From Nitrosospira multiformis (GTDB taxonomy: Bacteria; Pseudomonadota; Gammaproteobacteria; Burkholderiales; Nitrosomonadaceae): DNA of 64,000 bases. The translations under genes were made by a program, and so were the position numbers. Of the stretch, positions 35,227 to 44,236 are shown one piece after another; within the stretch, counting starts at the first letter, position 1; each line of letters starts with the position of its first letter. The stretch is from contig NZ_FOCT01000001.1 of assembly GCF_900110185.1 (NCBI RefSeq), positions 372,001 through 436,000 of the forward strand, given 5' to 3'. The notes below the pieces were generated by a model. The model ran no database searches and was not told where the DNA came from. It saw only the letters and a program-made list of their open reading frames with translations.

Positions 35227-35544
35227 ATGAAACTTTCACTTATCGCCGCAGCTTTGATGGCAGCACTCGCTCTTTCCGCATGTAAAAGACCGGAACAGGC
35301 TTTGCCTGCGAATTCGACATCGTATGGAACCCGGACTGAAGAGGGTACGACTTTGGATCAAGAGCGTGGCGCGGCTGCTGGCGACAAGAGTTCAGCTGCT
35401 CCAGCCGGTGAGTCAACCGCTTCAGCCGCTGGCACAAGTCCGGATGATGAATACTCCGGCCAAGCTGTTCTCCCTGGGCATAAACTCGACGGGAATGGCA
35501 ATCCCCTTCCAGAGGGACAAAGCGCAATACCGGAAGGACACTAA
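35227..35544 (+). CDS. Small lipoprotein, family member 3
   Basis: 105 residues. MKLSLIAAALMAALALSAC (Cys19) is followed by KRPEQALPANSTSYGTR, an Ala/Ser/Glu-rich disordered middle and the C-terminal GHKLDGNGNPLPEGQSA. KRPEQALP resembles GKPNQALP of member 4, linking the two beyond the signal peptide. AAGGACG precedes the ATG. Own terminator at 35561. Confidence 0.75.
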   Translation: MKLSLIAAALMAALALSACKRPEQALPANSTSYGTRTEEGTTLDQERGAAAGDKSSAAPAGESTASAAGTSPDDEYSGQAVLPGHKLDGNGNPLPEGQSAIPEGH

Positions 35545-35560
35545 GCCTCGGTCCCAGGCA

Positions 35561-35593
35561 AAAAAAAGCCATCCTTTCGGATGGTTTTTTTTT
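35561..35593 (+). terminator. Rho-independent terminator after lipoprotein 3
   Basis: AAAAAAAGCCATCC, loop TTTC, GGATGGTTTTTTTTT: a strong stem with a long T run directly after the stop region. Confidence 0.92.
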
Positions 35594-35773
35594 GCTCCAA
35601 ATAGTCGAGATCCCCGGATGACAGGAGCAGGCGAACGGCACTTGCCTGATAACCTGCTACCTCCCGCACCGCTCATCAGCGATCCTATCCTCCTTATTCT
35701 CCTTGTCTCTTGAAGGACAAAGACATTCCGATGTAGAATGTTAATTTCATAATTAACTATCAAGAGGGAATAA

Positions 35774-35950
35774 ATGATAAGACTCTCACTCCTGGCTGCC
35801 ACAGTAGTGCTGACAATGACCGCTTGTGGCAAGCCGAACCAGGCGCTTCCCGAGCAGGAAAAGGAAAACTACTCGAAAATCATGTCGCAAGGATCCTCAA
35901 CTCCCGATCAGCCTGCTGTCGAATCCGACACTTCTTCCGAAGTAAAGTAA
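35774..35950 (+). CDS. Small lipoprotein, family member 4
   Basis: 58 residues, ATG at 35774 with AGAGGGA upstream and stop TAA at 35948-35950. MIRLSLLAATVVLTMTAC gives a lipobox with Cys18, then GKPNQALPEQEKENYSK and a Ser/Glu-rich tail ending SSEVK. It is too short for usual ORF cut-offs and easily missed. Followed by its own terminator. Function unknown. Confidence 0.7.
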   Translation: MIRLSLLAATVVLTMTACGKPNQALPEQEKENYSKIMSQGSSTPDQPAVESDTSSEVK

Positions 35951-35973
35951 AACGCTTTTTAACGTAATAAATG

Positions 35974-35996
35974 AAGCCGTCCCAGGACGGCTTTTT
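35974..35996 (+). terminator. Rho-independent terminator after lipoprotein 4
   Basis: AAGCCGTCC-CAG-GACGGCTTTTT hairpin with T run. It may also serve the convergent metallo-hydrolase gene ending at 36030. Confidence 0.85.
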
Positions 35997-36029
35997 GTTG
36001 TTTTATTGGTTTTTGTTTTGCTGTTCCTG

Positions 36030-36797
36030 TCAGAACAACTGACGCCATCCAAAACCCTCGCTCTGGGTGGCTACGCCAATCCAGGCTGCTTCGCAGTTTA
36101 AAGCATCGCTCAGCATTCCCTGCACAAGCAGGGGTGTATTGTTCTTTTGGCTCAGATGGGCTGCTATGACATGCTGCAGGCGGTTGCAATTGAGTTTGGC
36201 GAGAAGACTTGCCGAAGCAGCATTCTCAAGATGACCGAAACGCCCTCCCACCCTTCGCTTCAGGCTTTCCGGGTAATCGCTGTTTGCCAGCATCCGAGCA
36301 TCATGGTTGCATTCCAGCACAAGAGCGTCACAGTCACTCAGTACCGCTTCGATATGGGGAGTTGAGCAACCTGTATCAGTCAATACGCCCAGTCGCAACG
36401 AACCGTTTCCAAACACGAATTGCGCAGGTTCCTGTGCATCATGCGGAACCGGGTAAGGTTCTACTTCAATGTCCCCGATGGAAAAACGCTGGTAACCTTC
36501 TATGGTATTGACTCTTGGCAGTTTCCCAAACGCTTTCCCCGCACTGCGCAACGTGCCATGGGTCAACCAGACAGGGATACCGAACTTGCGTGCAAACCGG
36601 GCAACACCGCAAATATGATCGCTATGCTCATGAGTTACGACAACCGCATCTATCGTGTCCGGTTCGAGATCAAGTCGGGCGAGGCGAATAACGGTTTCCC
36701 GGAGCGTAAAACCACAATCCAGTAACAACCGGGTGTTCCCCGCCTCGACTACCAGAGCGTTGCCCTGCGAACCACTTCCCAAACAGGCAAAGCGCAT
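36030..36797 (-). CDS. MBL-fold metallo-hydrolase, YycJ/WalJ-like
   Basis: 255 residues from the ATG at 36797 (MRFACLGSGSQGNALVVE, typical start); an ATG two codons earlier at 36803 is possible. The metal motif is VVTHEHSDHICGV (HxHxDH), further ligands lie in YPVPHDAQEP and LVLECNHD, and late His in VIAAHLSQKN. Such proteins are probably 5'-3' exonucleases acting in DNA repair or cell-wall control; the exact role in Proteobacteria is unsettled. Confidence 0.85.
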   Translation of the reverse strand: MRFACLGSGSQGNALVVEAGNTRLLLDCGFTLRETVIRLARLDLEPDTIDAVVVTHEHSDHICGVARFARKFGIPVWLTHGTLRSAGKAFGKLPRVNTIEGYQRFSIGDIEVEPYPVPHDAQEPAQFVFGNGSLRLGVLTDTGCSTPHIEAVLSDCDALVLECNHDARMLANSDYPESLKRRVGGRFGHLENAASASLLAKLNCNRLQHVIAAHLSQKNNTPLLVQGMLSDALNCEAAWIGVATQSEGFGWRQLF

Positions 36798-36809
36798 GCT
36801 CATGAACAA

Positions 36810-37152
36810 AAGAAATTATGAGGGATAAAAGAAAGTGATAAGAGGCAACGGGTACATATTTTACCCGTTCCAGGCCCCAACGGTAATGCTCTCCGTCCTG
36901 ATCCCGAATTTATTCCCCCTCTTCTTCTTTTCTCTTTCCGCTCGGCTTGGGTGCGGCGCGCGATTTAGCGACCGTCGCAACGCTCGATGCAGATGCCAAG
37001 GAACCGCTGAACGAATCCTTCGCAGGTGCGGGAGAGGATTTGTTCAGGGATTCCCCAAGTCCTCTCGATAGTTCATGTTCTTTGGAAATTCTCTATGAGA
37101 AGCATGTTGAAATTCCGGCTGGAGGTGACGGAGAAATCTGCCAGACTCAATC
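36810..37152. other. Intergenic region with a palindromic repeat
   Basis: About 340 bp. On the minus strand a 55-codon frame without ATG ends in a Lys/Glu-rich tail (36918-37090), which may be chance. The palindromic element at 37000-37054 is the only structured feature. Confidence 0.45.
37000..37054. repeat. Palindromic dispersed repeat (arm GGAACC-CTGAAC-AATCCT)
   Basis: Arms 37000-37020 and 37034-37054 are inverted copies matching at about 17 of 21 positions. A single copy of the same arm occurs at 45078-45098 with 18-19 of 21 matches. This behaves like a REP-type element of this genome. Confidence 0.6.
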
Positions 37153-39450
37153 TCAAGGACTACAGGCAGATTCGCCAGTATTAGGCCGGCATGAAGTGGG
37201 TTTAAGCCGCCGGTTTCCGCTCAACAGCAATTGGGATATTTCGTTTGCCGGGAGCGGAGGTGACAAGTAGAAACCCTGCACTTCGTCACACCCTCTTCCT
37301 TTCAGAAAATCAAATTGTTCGGCAGTTTCCACACCCTCCGCTACCACTCTCACATGAAGGCTGTGCGCCATATCGATGATGGCAGTGGTAATGGCGGCAT
37401 CGGCGGAATTTGTAGTGATCTCCTGGATAAAAGAACGGTCGATCTTCAGCACATCTATTGGAAACCGTTTTACGTATGACAGGCTTGAATAACCAGTTCC
37501 GAAGTCATCGATCGAGATCTGGATTCCGAGCACCTTCAATCTCTGCAGAATACTTACTGTCTTCTTTGCATGCGTCATCAAAGAGCTTTCCGTCAGCTCC
37601 AGTTCCAGCAGATCGGAATCGATGCTGTTTTCCCGCAATGCTCTTTCCGTCTGCAATTCGAATTCGAGGAGTGCGGGCTGGATGCCGTTGGCCTGAGTTG
37701 CCCGAATAACATCCTCGTTTAAAGTGCTCCGCGAAAACTGTCTTCCCGAGACATTGACCGAAACCGGGATTTCTCCTATCCCCGCATGACGCCACTCCGC
37801 AATCTGTCTGCATACGCTCTCGATAACCCAAGCGCCCACTTGGGTTATCAATCCGGTCTGTTCGAGTGCCGGGATAAATTCCAGCGGCCCCACCACGCCA
37901 TGTTCGGGCCGCTTCCATCTCAGGAGAGCTTCCATGCCGGTGACCCATCCGCTGGAGAGATCCACCTTCGGCTGATAATGCAAGACAAACTCATCCCGAT
38001 CGAGCGCCTTTCGCAAAGCATTTTCCTGGTCAAGTTTCTCGATTGCCCGGACATTCATTTCTGGCGTAAAGAAGCGATAGGTGTCCCTGCCTGCCGTCTT
38101 GGACCGATACATCGCAGTATCCCCATTTTTTACGAGCGTATCGGCATCGACCGAATCTATCGGGTACACGCTGATTCCGATACTCGCCGTTACCGTGACT
38201 TGATGGCCCTGTAAATCGAAGGGTTGGCGCAATGCTTCCCTGATCTTGCTTGCCACCAAGCCCGCATTCCCCAAATCGTCAGCACTGACAAGAATGCAAC
38301 CGAATTCATCTCCTCCGATGCGCGCCACGATATCGGTTACACGCAGGCATTCCAGCAAACGAAGACTGAACTCACGCAGCAGTTCATCTCCCAGTGCAAA
38401 ACCCAGCGTATCATTTATATTTTTGAAGTTATCAATATCGAGAAACAATACTGAAACGATCCGATGATTCATTTCAGATTGTTTGATTACCTTGCGGAGT
38501 GACTCATAAAACAGGACACGGTTGGGAAGATGCGTGAGCGCGTCATAATGGGAAACCTGCAGCAACTGCTGATCCGCCTGCTTGCGCTGGGTGATGTCAT
38601 CCATTACCCCTACGATTCGATGCACGCCGGCTGAATCCTTGATCGGGAAAGTGCGCGAATGGACCCATCGTATCGACATATCTGGTAATAGCAAGCGGTA
38701 ATCATGGTCCAGGCCCCCTAGCGGCAGATCTGCGGCTTCGCGCAGGACACGTTCCATGTCTTCCGGGTGCACAGGTTCGAAAATCGTTTCCAGCCTATCT
38801 CCCCGGCCAACCCGCTGTCCTGTCATTTTCTCCCACTCAGGGTTAATATAGCGAAAGGTTTTGTCATGGACATCCCAGATCCAGAACACTTGGGGAAGAT
38901 TACCCGCAAGCTGATCAAACAAATCTCCAGTTTCCCGGGGAAAAATTTTATCCTCTGGCACGCCTTTACTACGTACAGCAAATTTCTGCAGCTGTTTCTG
39001 CAACTGCCTGATTTCAAGCACGTCATGAACATGCATCAACATCTGCAGACGGTCAAAAGGCTTGGTAATAAAACCTTTGGCCCCTGCCTCCAAGGCTCTC
39101 TCTTTATGCTGCGGCTGGGCAGTGATTACCAGGACGGGAAGAGCCGTGCGCTCACCTTGAGATTGAATCTGAAGCCCGCTTTCATATCCTGCTTCCGATT
39201 CTATTTGCGATTCTATTTCTCTCAAACATTCCATCACCTGAAATCCATCCATTCCCGGCATCATCAGATCGAGGAGGATGAGATCGTACCGATTGGTGCG
39301 ATGAAGATCACATACTTCCCGGGGATTCATGGTGCAGGTAATTGAAGTGTAACCCGCGCTCGAAAGCATGCCCTGAAGGAGTTCGACATTACCTTTCCGG
39401 TCGTCGACCACTAAAATCCGGGCATTAAGAATATCGGAAGAAGACGTCAT
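37153..39450 (-). CDS. REC-PAS-GGDEF-EAL cyclic-di-GMP regulator
   Basis: 765 residues. Receiver domain first (ARILVVDDRKGNVELLQ; phospho-acceptor Asp in LILLDLMMPGMDGF; an insertion between strand 3 and strand 4). PAS with PAC follows (VFWIWDVHDKTFRYINPEWEKMTG). The GGDEF domain has RIGGDEFGCILV, an intact active site, and EAL has GMEALLRWKRPEHG and SIDDFGTGYSSLSYVKRFP. Both synthesis and breakdown of c-di-GMP are therefore possible. As a stand-alone receiver protein it needs a kinase from elsewhere. It probably affects biofilm or motility. Confidence 0.93.
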   Translation of the reverse strand: MTSSSDILNARILVVDDRKGNVELLQGMLSSAGYTSITCTMNPREVCDLHRTNRYDLILLDLMMPGMDGFQVMECLREIESQIESEAGYESGLQIQSQGERTALPVLVITAQPQHKERALEAGAKGFITKPFDRLQMLMHVHDVLEIRQLQKQLQKFAVRSKGVPEDKIFPRETGDLFDQLAGNLPQVFWIWDVHDKTFRYINPEWEKMTGQRVGRGDRLETIFEPVHPEDMERVLREAADLPLGGLDHDYRLLLPDMSIRWVHSRTFPIKDSAGVHRIVGVMDDITQRKQADQQLLQVSHYDALTHLPNRVLFYESLRKVIKQSEMNHRIVSVLFLDIDNFKNINDTLGFALGDELLREFSLRLLECLRVTDIVARIGGDEFGCILVSADDLGNAGLVASKIREALRQPFDLQGHQVTVTASIGISVYPIDSVDADTLVKNGDTAMYRSKTAGRDTYRFFTPEMNVRAIEKLDQENALRKALDRDEFVLHYQPKVDLSSGWVTGMEALLRWKRPEHGVVGPLEFIPALEQTGLITQVGAWVIESVCRQIAEWRHAGIGEIPVSVNVSGRQFSRSTLNEDVIRATQANGIQPALLEFELQTERALRENSIDSDLLELELTESSLMTHAKKTVSILQRLKVLGIQISIDDFGTGYSSLSYVKRFPIDVLKIDRSFIQEITTNSADAAITTAIIDMAHSLHVRVVAEGVETAEQFDFLKGRGCDEVQGFYLSPPLPANEISQLLLSGNRRLKPTSCRPNTGESACSP

Positions 39451-39925
39451 CGAATTTTCCGTTTTAATACTTGTTTAACGCTGGCGCCGTCCACGGCTAA
39501 TAATACATTTTTGTTCCGATTCTCAACCCAATCTGCTGCTTTGCGCATAGCATCGCTCGCCGCTTGCATGCCAGATTGTCCGGATTTACCCCTTATGTAG
39601 ATGGGGGCGAAGATGCCGCATCATAATCCTGTTCACGCCCCCCTACAACATCTGTAGAAGCTTGGAATACCACAGGACAGATACCGCTGGACTCGCAATC
39701 CATCAGAACCGATACCGAAACGCCGCACTTTGAAAATAAGCAGGATCTGTGCCACCCGCTTGGCCCCGCCGTGCAAGCCGTTCTTCCCAAACGACAGTCG
39801 AATCGCTGTAAAATTTACCGATACCCCTGAAGACAAATGTACTATCATGCCAAACTCTCTGCGCTCACCTGGCGGTAGCTGCTAATATACCAATTAAATA
39901 TGACCCCGGAAATCAGGACTGAAAA
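39451..39925. other. Intergenic region, no gene recognised
   Basis: 475 bp between the c-di-GMP gene start and the small membrane protein. Two minus-strand frames of 65-71 codons lack start signals and protein-like composition. AT-rich sequence at 39890-39920 probably holds the promoter of the following gene. Confidence 0.5.
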
Positions 39926-40330
39926 ATGCTGGATAACATGATGGCATTTCTGGCTCATTGGGGTGTCACATCGCTCTCGCTATGGATCGCAAGCCTGATG
40001 TTTCAGGGGATTTCATTCAGCAGCAAAAAATCTCTGTTCATATCCGCTTTGCTGTTGGGCCTGGTCAATGCTGTCGTAAAACCAGTCATCATCATTCTGA
40101 CCATCCCGCTGACATTGATCACCTTCGGCTTTTTTTTGCTGGTTATCAATGCCCTTATGATGATGCTGGTATCGGCACTCGTGCCCGGATTCAGGATTTC
40201 TGGATTCTGGACTGCCTTTTTTGCAAGTATCGTTGTCACGGTCGTCAGCCTGTTCATCGGCACGATGGTATTTCAACCCGAAAAGAACTATTTCGAGATG
40301 CCCCCTCAGCAAAAAGGCGTGATGATCTGA
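39926..40330 (+). CDS. Phage holin family IV-like membrane protein (PF04020 type)
   Basis: 134 residues with four membrane segments: SLSLWIASLMF, SLFISALLLGLVNAVVKPVI, LTLITFGFFLLVINALMMMLVSALV and TAFFASIVVTVVSLFIGTMVF. GLVNAVVKPVIIILTIPLT and FGFFLLVINALMMML match the YvlD/mycobacterial four-helix family. Despite the holin name these are chromosomal membrane proteins of unknown role, not lysis genes; no phage genes are near. Confidence 0.8.
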   Translation: MLDNMMAFLAHWGVTSLSLWIASLMFQGISFSSKKSLFISALLLGLVNAVVKPVIIILTIPLTLITFGFFLLVINALMMMLVSALVPGFRISGFWTAFFASIVVTVVSLFIGTMVFQPEKNYFEMPPQQKGVMI

Positions 40331-40545
40331 GGAGGCGAAAAGTTATCATGGCAAGGCAACTACATGTTGCCCCCTTCGGTCCGCCTGGAAATACCCCCGG
40401 CGCGATCCATTCACCTCGCATGTTGGTAACACGCATTATGAACTGTTGATCCAATGCGGCGTTAAGCCGGTTCATCCCCGCAGATCAGACTGTGAAAAAA
40501 CTCCTGGAGCTTTTTTAGAAGTGGGAATGCAGTTGATTTTTTAGG

Positions 40546-41040
40546 TTATATCACTGAGTGAAGTGGGATGCAGAATGTGCTAATGATGCTAATGACGATA
40601 GAGGCCGTCCTGTTCATCGCACTGGTTTTTTTGCCCAGATGGGGAGGTGACCACCGCTGCTGATCGCGTCCTCTCTCGTCATACCGAAGTCGTGAGCGAC
40701 AGGCATGCTCAAACCCATCGGCGAGGTGCTGGAACGATAGCCAGGACATATCATCCACAGCAAAGGTGCCTGCAGCTAAAGAAAGTGGAAAGCTGTACTT
40801 TCCACCTATACCATGTCCGGCCTGAAAGCTCAATTCGAGGTCAATTTTGCTCTCGATGAGGCAAGAAGAGCGGATAGGAATGCCTTGAAAAACGATTTGT
40901 CCGGAGTACACCTGTTTTCCTGTATTCGATTTCACGGTCACCTGAACATTGACTGAAACCCCTCTTGCAGCGGAAATGGATGAAAACCATACTGGGGCTA
41001 TACCCCCCAATCCGAGTTCAGGAAAGATAGCCTGTCGCAC
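40546..41040 (-). CDS. Hypothetical protein translated with the gene upstream
   Basis: 164 residues from a GTG at 41040 overlapping the end of the upstream gene by 23 bp, which suggests coupling. The central part (VSVNVQVTVKSNTGKQVYSG through FPLSLAAGTFAVDDMSW) alternates like a beta-sandwich; the last 50 residues look less protein-like, with a hydrophobic helix TASIVISIISTFCIPL. There may be a frameshift near 40700. No family recognised. Confidence 0.4.
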   Translation of the reverse strand: MRQAIFPELGLGGIAPVWFSSISAARGVSVNVQVTVKSNTGKQVYSGQIVFQGIPIRSSCLIESKIDLELSFQAGHGIGGKYSFPLSLAAGTFAVDDMSWLSFQHLADGFEHACRSRLRYDERGRDQQRWSPPHLGKKTSAMNRTASIVISIISTFCIPLHSVI

Positions 41041-41743
41041 ATTGAAAATTCATCTCCTCCTCGTAGGCGTCCAAGGAATGTGTGATTCCATCGGGGATGT
41101 TCAGCAAGGTGTCGATCTGGAAAAGAAACGGTAATTGAGAGGGCGACCACGCATTTATCCCTTCCCAGTCGCACGCTAATTGCCAGATATTCCTACCATT
41201 CCTACCCCCGTTGTTGCATATGGAGTGAATCGACTCGTTGGGGGTGTGGTGAAGAAAGCGCCCCATTCCCTCTCGGCAAAAATCGGCATATTCACGTGTA
41301 AGCAGGATAAACTCATGCCAGGCAGCGTCAACCACGCGCGAAGGCATTGATAAAGGTCGGCCCGAAGTTTTAGAAAGCAGAAAGAATTGGCGAAGTCCCA
41401 ATGTGACGAGGGACAACTGTTCGGCGGAAAGGTGTGGATATCGCTCCTTGACTCGCTCTTCGATAAGGGAAGGGAATGTGTAAGTCTTGAGAAACTGGAT
41501 TTGGCGTTGGTTAGCGCGTTCCTCCCAGTATTGGAATAGCGGGGGGAGAAAAGGTAGGGCAGCCGGAAAGAGTCCGAGCAGTTGGCCGTACGCTGTTTTG
41601 CTTGTAAAAATTACAAGACACGCAATCGCTGTCCAGAATACTAGAGAGAGTAAATCTACATAAGGCGACTCTTGCCTTGTCCGCAGAACGGCAGGGGCCA
41701 GCAATGCTTCGGCAGGAGGGGGAATATACTCGTAAGGCTTCAT
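41018..41743 (-). CDS. Membrane protein with WHxFIL-HHTP motif (glycine-rich-domain-protein-like)
   Basis: 241 residues. Two hydrophobic stretches (LLSLVFWTAIACLVIF, LLGLFPAALPFLPPLF) at 30-75, then a soluble domain with VDAAWHEFILLTREYADFCREGMGRFLHHTPNE (about 142-174). The Trp-His, Tyr-x2-Phe-Cys and His-His-x-Pro pattern recurs in a family annotated as glycine-rich-domain-containing-like proteins. Function unknown. No ribosome-binding site stands out. Confidence 0.55.
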   Translation of the reverse strand: MKPYEYIPPPAEALLAPAVLRTRQESPYVDLLSLVFWTAIACLVIFTSKTAYGQLLGLFPAALPFLPPLFQYWEERANQRQIQFLKTYTFPSLIEERVKERYPHLSAEQLSLVTLGLRQFFLLSKTSGRPLSMPSRVVDAAWHEFILLTREYADFCREGMGRFLHHTPNESIHSICNNGGRNGRNIWQLACDWEGINAWSPSQLPFLFQIDTLLNIPDGITHSLDAYEEEMNFQCATGYLS

Positions 41744-42617
41744 AGTAAATTTGCAATATAGATTTTATGGAACCGAAACATAAACGAATATCCAGCCTGG
41801 TATCTGTTGTCACAACAGTAAAGGTACGCCCTTGCTATGCATAGGAATACCAGGGCTTGAAAAGTGGGTGGATTTAATGAAGCAAGCTTTCACGCTCTTC
41901 GGCACCCCTTTCGGCCCGTTGCCTGTATCGATAAGCGGACGTCCACGTTCAAGAGCGGGGCGAGAGCAACAAAATGGTCTTTGATTTCGTAATCCCATGA
42001 GCCTACTGTAGCAGCAGCCGGAAAAGAGTACATGCATAGAACTACGTATTCGTTTTGTGTATTTCTGCGCTTGTTCGGCATTTCCTATGTGAATTGAACA
42101 GCTCAACCTGGAGCAGTGTCAGGTTAGACCCCGAGCTCGGATTGAGACAATTTCTTCGATTCCTGCAAGGAGAACGACATGAAGCAGCAGAAACCGGATA
42201 GGACCATACGACTGAAGAAACTAGGCGAAGAGCCCATTGCTCGCACGTTGCCTCGCCTCGTTTGGCGCTCCACTGCATGCAGGTAGTACCTTTGAGGTCG
42301 AGTAAGCTGACGCGCTTGACCGGATTTTTTCATACTGTTCTTGGTGGTAATCGCTCGGACGATGCGTTAAGTACCGCGGCTACACATTTTCTGACATGCT
42401 CGACAGGGTATTTCAGTAATTCCGGAACGACTCCCATTGGACTGAAGTACACCTTAACGGCTCGATAAGGAGGCTGGAAGGAAAAGGTAAGAAATTTCGG
42501 TCTCGGGCTAAAGGAAAAGCGACCCATACCCGACTTTGATGTCGAGAGATATACCGAACTACCAAGCGGCTTTGATATTTGAGATTGGAAATTAAAGCGT
42601 ACTTAATTTGCCGCCTA
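41744..42617. other. Gene-poor 870-bp stretch before the biotin cluster
   Basis: Short overlapping frames on both strands, none with both a ribosome-binding site and protein-like content. The best is 42179-42286 (+), 35 codons after AAGGAG, beginning MKQQKPDRTIRLKKLG; it could be a micro-protein, but I do not call it. The region looks like eroded DNA. Confidence 0.45.
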
Positions 42618-43292
42618 CTACCCCTGTATCATCGAAATATCCAGCAACACCGATAGTTTTGCGCTATCGAGACTTTGTTCAAACGGCAGTACGCCCAGCA
42701 AGGGACAGTCGAGCCGCCGCTCCAGAGCAAGCATGTTCTCCTCGAAAGCCGCCATTTGGGGATCGATTCGATTTGCCACCCATCCCGCCAGCGAGAGTTT
42801 GGCTGCTCGAACGGCATGGGCCGTCAATAGCGCGTGGCTGATACAGCCAAGCCGCATCCCCACCACCAGCAGGACCGGCAAATCCAAAGCCTGCACCATA
42901 GCTGCCATGTCCTCATGGTCGTTCAAAGGAACAAGAAATCCGCCTGCTCCTTCCACGATCACGATATCCGCTCTTTTTCTCAATTCAAGATATGCCTGAC
43001 GAATGACTTCGAGATCGATTTCAATGCCCGCCCTGCTTGCGGCAATATGCGGAGCAACTGGAGGAACAAGCGCATAAGGATTGATATGCTCGCGTCCCAC
43101 GGAAACGCTGCTTGCCGCAGCAAGTAATTCGACATCAGGCCACGTTCCGTTTTCGTATCCGGCTGCGACGGGCTTCATGCCCGCCACAGTTTTTCCCGTG
43201 GCAGCAAAGGCATGCAGCAGGGCGCAGCTCACGCGTGTTTTGCCTACGCCGGTATCTGTCCCGGTGATGAAATATCCATTTCCCACTCCCAT
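42618..43292 (-). CDS. bioD: Dethiobiotin synthetase
   Basis: 224 residues. The P-loop GYFITGTDTGVGKTRVSCAL is exact for BioD; KPVAAG (substrate Lys) and VIVEGAGGFLVPL follow. It closes the ureido ring of dethiobiotin with CO2 and ATP. Last gene of the bioH-bioC-bioD run, 14 bp after bioC. Confidence 0.95.
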   Translation of the reverse strand: MGVGNGYFITGTDTGVGKTRVSCALLHAFAATGKTVAGMKPVAAGYENGTWPDVELLAAASSVSVGREHINPYALVPPVAPHIAASRAGIEIDLEVIRQAYLELRKRADIVIVEGAGGFLVPLNDHEDMAAMVQALDLPVLLVVGMRLGCISHALLTAHAVRAAKLSLAGWVANRIDPQMAAFEENMLALERRLDCPLLGVLPFEQSLDSAKLSVLLDISMIQG

Positions 43293-43306
43293 AAAGCGAA
43301 ATACCC

Positions 43307-44230
43307 TTATTCCAGACCGATGTGGCGGCGTGTTTCGGGTGTAAGAATGGATGTTCGGGACACTGGTTTCCAGGCATGGCCATACACCACTTCAAAAGTC
43401 GCTGGCAATTTTCCCCCTGTACGCAGCGCCTCATAATGGCCAACTGCTTTTTGCCATGCATTTTTCCCGGTCAGCCCGCGGGGTCGCGCCCCGGTGGCAT
43501 TATGAGCGCCGATGGCTTTGAGATCGCGCATCACGTCGATAACTTCGTCATAGGTCAGGGTAATATATTCCATATCCATCACCGGTGTTGCAAAACCGCT
43601 ATGCACTAGCATGTCGCCTATGTCGTGCATATCCGTAAAGCGATTGATATGACTGTAATCATCCGCATGGCGAAAAGCCTGTCGCAACTCTTTCAGCGTA
43701 TCCGGCCCGAAAGTGCTGAACATGAACAAGCCACCGTTTTTCAGGATACGCCGTATCTCGTCAAAGGTTTTTTTGAGATCATTACACCATTGCAGCGCCA
43801 GATTGGACCAGGCAAGGCCGGCGCAGGAATCTTCCAACGGTAGTTGCTCAATATCACCTACAACATAACGGACCCGGCTTGTACGCTGATTGCGGCCCAT
43901 CCCGAACAACTGGCGCCAGCGGGGGATTGTGGAATTCACTCGCTGCCGGGCTTGGTGATGCATGCCGGTCGCAATATCGATGGCGAGCATGGAGGCGTCC
44001 GGATAACGTTCAAGCAGTTTGCAGGTGCCGTAGCCGGTGCCGCTTCCGGCATCGAGAACAACATCGGGCGTATATTTGATGTATTCAAGGCGGGACAGCA
44101 TCCGGTCGCACACTTCACGCTGAAGGATCGCCGCCTGGTCATATATAGGCGCAGCTCGTTCAAACGCCCTACGCACCCGACGCTTATCGATGAAGTGATC
44201 GTAATTTACTGCAGACTCATTTGCACTCAT
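43307..44230 (-). CDS. bioC: Malonyl-ACP O-methyltransferase
   Basis: 307 residues. RRAFERAAPIYDQAAILQREV is the BioC N-terminal signature, VVLDAGSGTGYGTCKLLERYP is the S-adenosylmethionine-binding motif, and CAGLAWSNLALQWCNDLKKTFDE the conserved later motif. It masks malonyl-ACP as a methyl ester so that fatty-acid enzymes build pimeloyl-ACP methyl ester, which BioH then hydrolyses. Six bp separate it from bioH. Confidence 0.95.
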   Translation of the reverse strand: MSANESAVNYDHFIDKRRVRRAFERAAPIYDQAAILQREVCDRMLSRLEYIKYTPDVVLDAGSGTGYGTCKLLERYPDASMLAIDIATGMHHQARQRVNSTIPRWRQLFGMGRNQRTSRVRYVVGDIEQLPLEDSCAGLAWSNLALQWCNDLKKTFDEIRRILKNGGLFMFSTFGPDTLKELRQAFRHADDYSHINRFTDMHDIGDMLVHSGFATPVMDMEYITLTYDEVIDVMRDLKAIGAHNATGARPRGLTGKNAWQKAVGHYEALRTGGKLPATFEVVYGHAWKPVSRTSILTPETRRHIGLE

Positions 44231-44236
44231 TTGAAC

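Noticed and set aside
36918..37090. Minus-strand frame ending in a Lys/Glu-rich tail
   Set aside because: It lacks any ATG, is interrupted upstream, and largely consists of the palindromic repeat.
39926..40330. Holin annotation taken as a sign of prophage
   Set aside because: This family is found widely on chromosomes, and no phage gene lies around it.
40348..40449. 33-codon plus-strand ORF after the holin-like gene, with GGAGG upstream
   Set aside because: Spacing from GGAGG to ATG is too long and the peptide has no features.
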